Positions 5,259-5,669 of a stretch of 5,669 bases of DNA are shown in pieces. Under the pieces are notes generated by a model. The model was given only the letters and a program-made list of their open reading frames with translations, did not search any database and had not been told where the DNA came from. Position 1 is the first letter of the stretch, and the number at the start of each line of letters is the position of its first letter. The DNA is from an uncultured Leuconostoc sp. (GTDB lineage Bacteria > Bacillota > Bacilli > Lactobacillales > Lactobacillaceae). The DNA lies in the NCBI GenBank assembly GCA_900554745.1, contig USIU01000085.1:1-5669 (forward strand), given 5' to 3'. Position numbers and translations under genes: made by a program.

Positions 5259-5669
5259 GTTCAAGTCCCCCTTCAAAAACAAACTGCCCAGCTTTTAAAT
5301 CAATAATCTTTGCCTTGAATGATAAGCCATTTGTGACTGGCAATTTTGACATATCAATAAAAATTTGTTGTTTCCCTGGATTGATTGTCACAAATTTCGG
5401 CGCATGATAGCTCCGTTTCACATACTGCATGACCACGCTGATGGGTAATGGTAAATTACCGACGCGTAAGGATTTTGCCGTTAAAATCACATTCCCGTTT
5501 TTAGTCACTTCTGGTGTCATCGCTAAGCCAAAACGAAACGTATCGCCCAACATTTTAGTTTGACCGTACAGCGTAATGGTTTCCCCAACCCGAAAAGTAT
5601 AGTTATCTGTATGTGTGTCTTTTAAATAATAAGCCACCAAAGCATTAACCTGTTTTGTATTCAAGGCCA
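5248..5669 (-). CDS. ypmS: YpmS family protein (DUF2140), 5' part missing at right edge
   Basis: This is the C-terminal part (about 140 codons) of a YpmS-like protein. Family members have about 190-200 residues, with an N-terminal membrane anchor and an extracytoplasmic domain of unknown function; in many Bacilli the gene follows the lipase-like ypmR. Visible family features are LNTKQVNALVAYYL at the edge, GETITLYGQTKMLG, then GNVILTAKSLRVGNLPLP followed by VVMQYV, and PKFVTINPGKQQIFIDMS. The reading frame stays open to the last base of the window. The TTG at 5664 is therefore very unlikely to be the true start: starting there would remove the membrane anchor. The stop overlaps yozE by 11 bases. 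The assignment rests on the overall pattern, especially the GNLPLP segment, and is good but not certain. Confidence 0.8.
   Translation of the reverse strand, partial: ALNTKQVNALVAYYLKDTHTDNYTFRVGETITLYGQTKMLGDTFRFGLAMTPEVTKNGNVILTAKSLRVGNLPLPISVVMQYVKRSYHAPKFVTINPGKQQIFIDMSKLPVTNGLSFKAKIIDLKAGQFVFEGGLEHGK
5267..5273 (-). promoter_or_regulatory. Ribosome binding site that decides the yozE start
   Basis: AAGGGGG on the minus strand, inside the end of ypmS, lies eight bases before the ATG at 5258. It supports MANSARSF as the N-terminus of YozE over the longer in-frame start at 5282. Confidence 0.75.

Noticed and set aside
4973..5407. A 144-codon plus-strand open frame opposite yozE and ypmS
   Set aside because: It lies antisense to two recognised conserved genes, has low-complexity composition typical of a reversed reading frame, and shows no initiation site.
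5248..5664. ypmS as a complete 138-residue gene starting at TTG 5664
   Set aside because: The frame is open to the window edge and the family has an N-terminal membrane anchor that would be missing; the gene is simply cut by the window.

Overview
The window reads as chromosomal housekeeping DNA of a low-GC Gram-positive lactic acid bacterium (order Lactobacillales; a Leuconostoc/Weissella/Lactobacillus-type genome is my best guess, genus not certain). The reasons are the minus-strand series ypmS - yozE - rbgA(ylqF) - rnhB, a Cys42-type flavin NADH oxidase beside a Crp/Fnr regulator of the FLP type, and strong AGGAGG-like ribosome binding sites. No mobile element, CRISPR array, tRNA or rRNA is visible.

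Layout. Positions 1-743 (minus) hold the first 247 codons of an NADH oxidase/peroxidase-family gene that runs off the left edge. A 94-bp divergent control region (744-837) separates it from a plus-strand Crp/Fnr regulator (838-1482). A bidirectional terminator (1487-1515) lies between the regulator and a convergent gene for a 529-residue metal-dependent amidohydrolase (1518-3107, minus). That gene has its own strong promoter (3259-3287) and an untranslated leader of about 145 nt with competing base-pairing options. A second strong terminator (3309-3346) ends the upstream minus-strand series: rnhB (3352-4128), rbgA (4134-4979), yozE (5031-5258) and the C-terminal part of ypmS (5248 to the right edge).

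How the parts fit together. The nox/regulator pair looks like a self-contained redox module. The regulator has two cysteines spaced like those of the Lactobacillus casei FLP dithiol switch, and a recognition helix of the FNR kind (E..SR). A perfect 14-bp palindrome, TTGACTTAAGTCAA, lies in the divergent region. From the predicted nox start it is centred at -41.5, the classic class II activator position. For the regulator's own promoter it lies just downstream of the start, where it would repress. The two -10 elements overlap. The simplest inference is a redox-sensing protein that switches on nox and limits itself.

rbgA and rnhB are a common Firmicute pair (50S ribosomal subunit assembly GTPase and ribonuclease HII); ypmS and yozE are conserved genes without a firm function. 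The most interesting items beyond ordinary annotation are the operator/promoter geometry, the two-cysteine switch, the structured amidohydrolase leader and the odd translation-initiation region of rbgA. I did not find evidence for a wholly new system.
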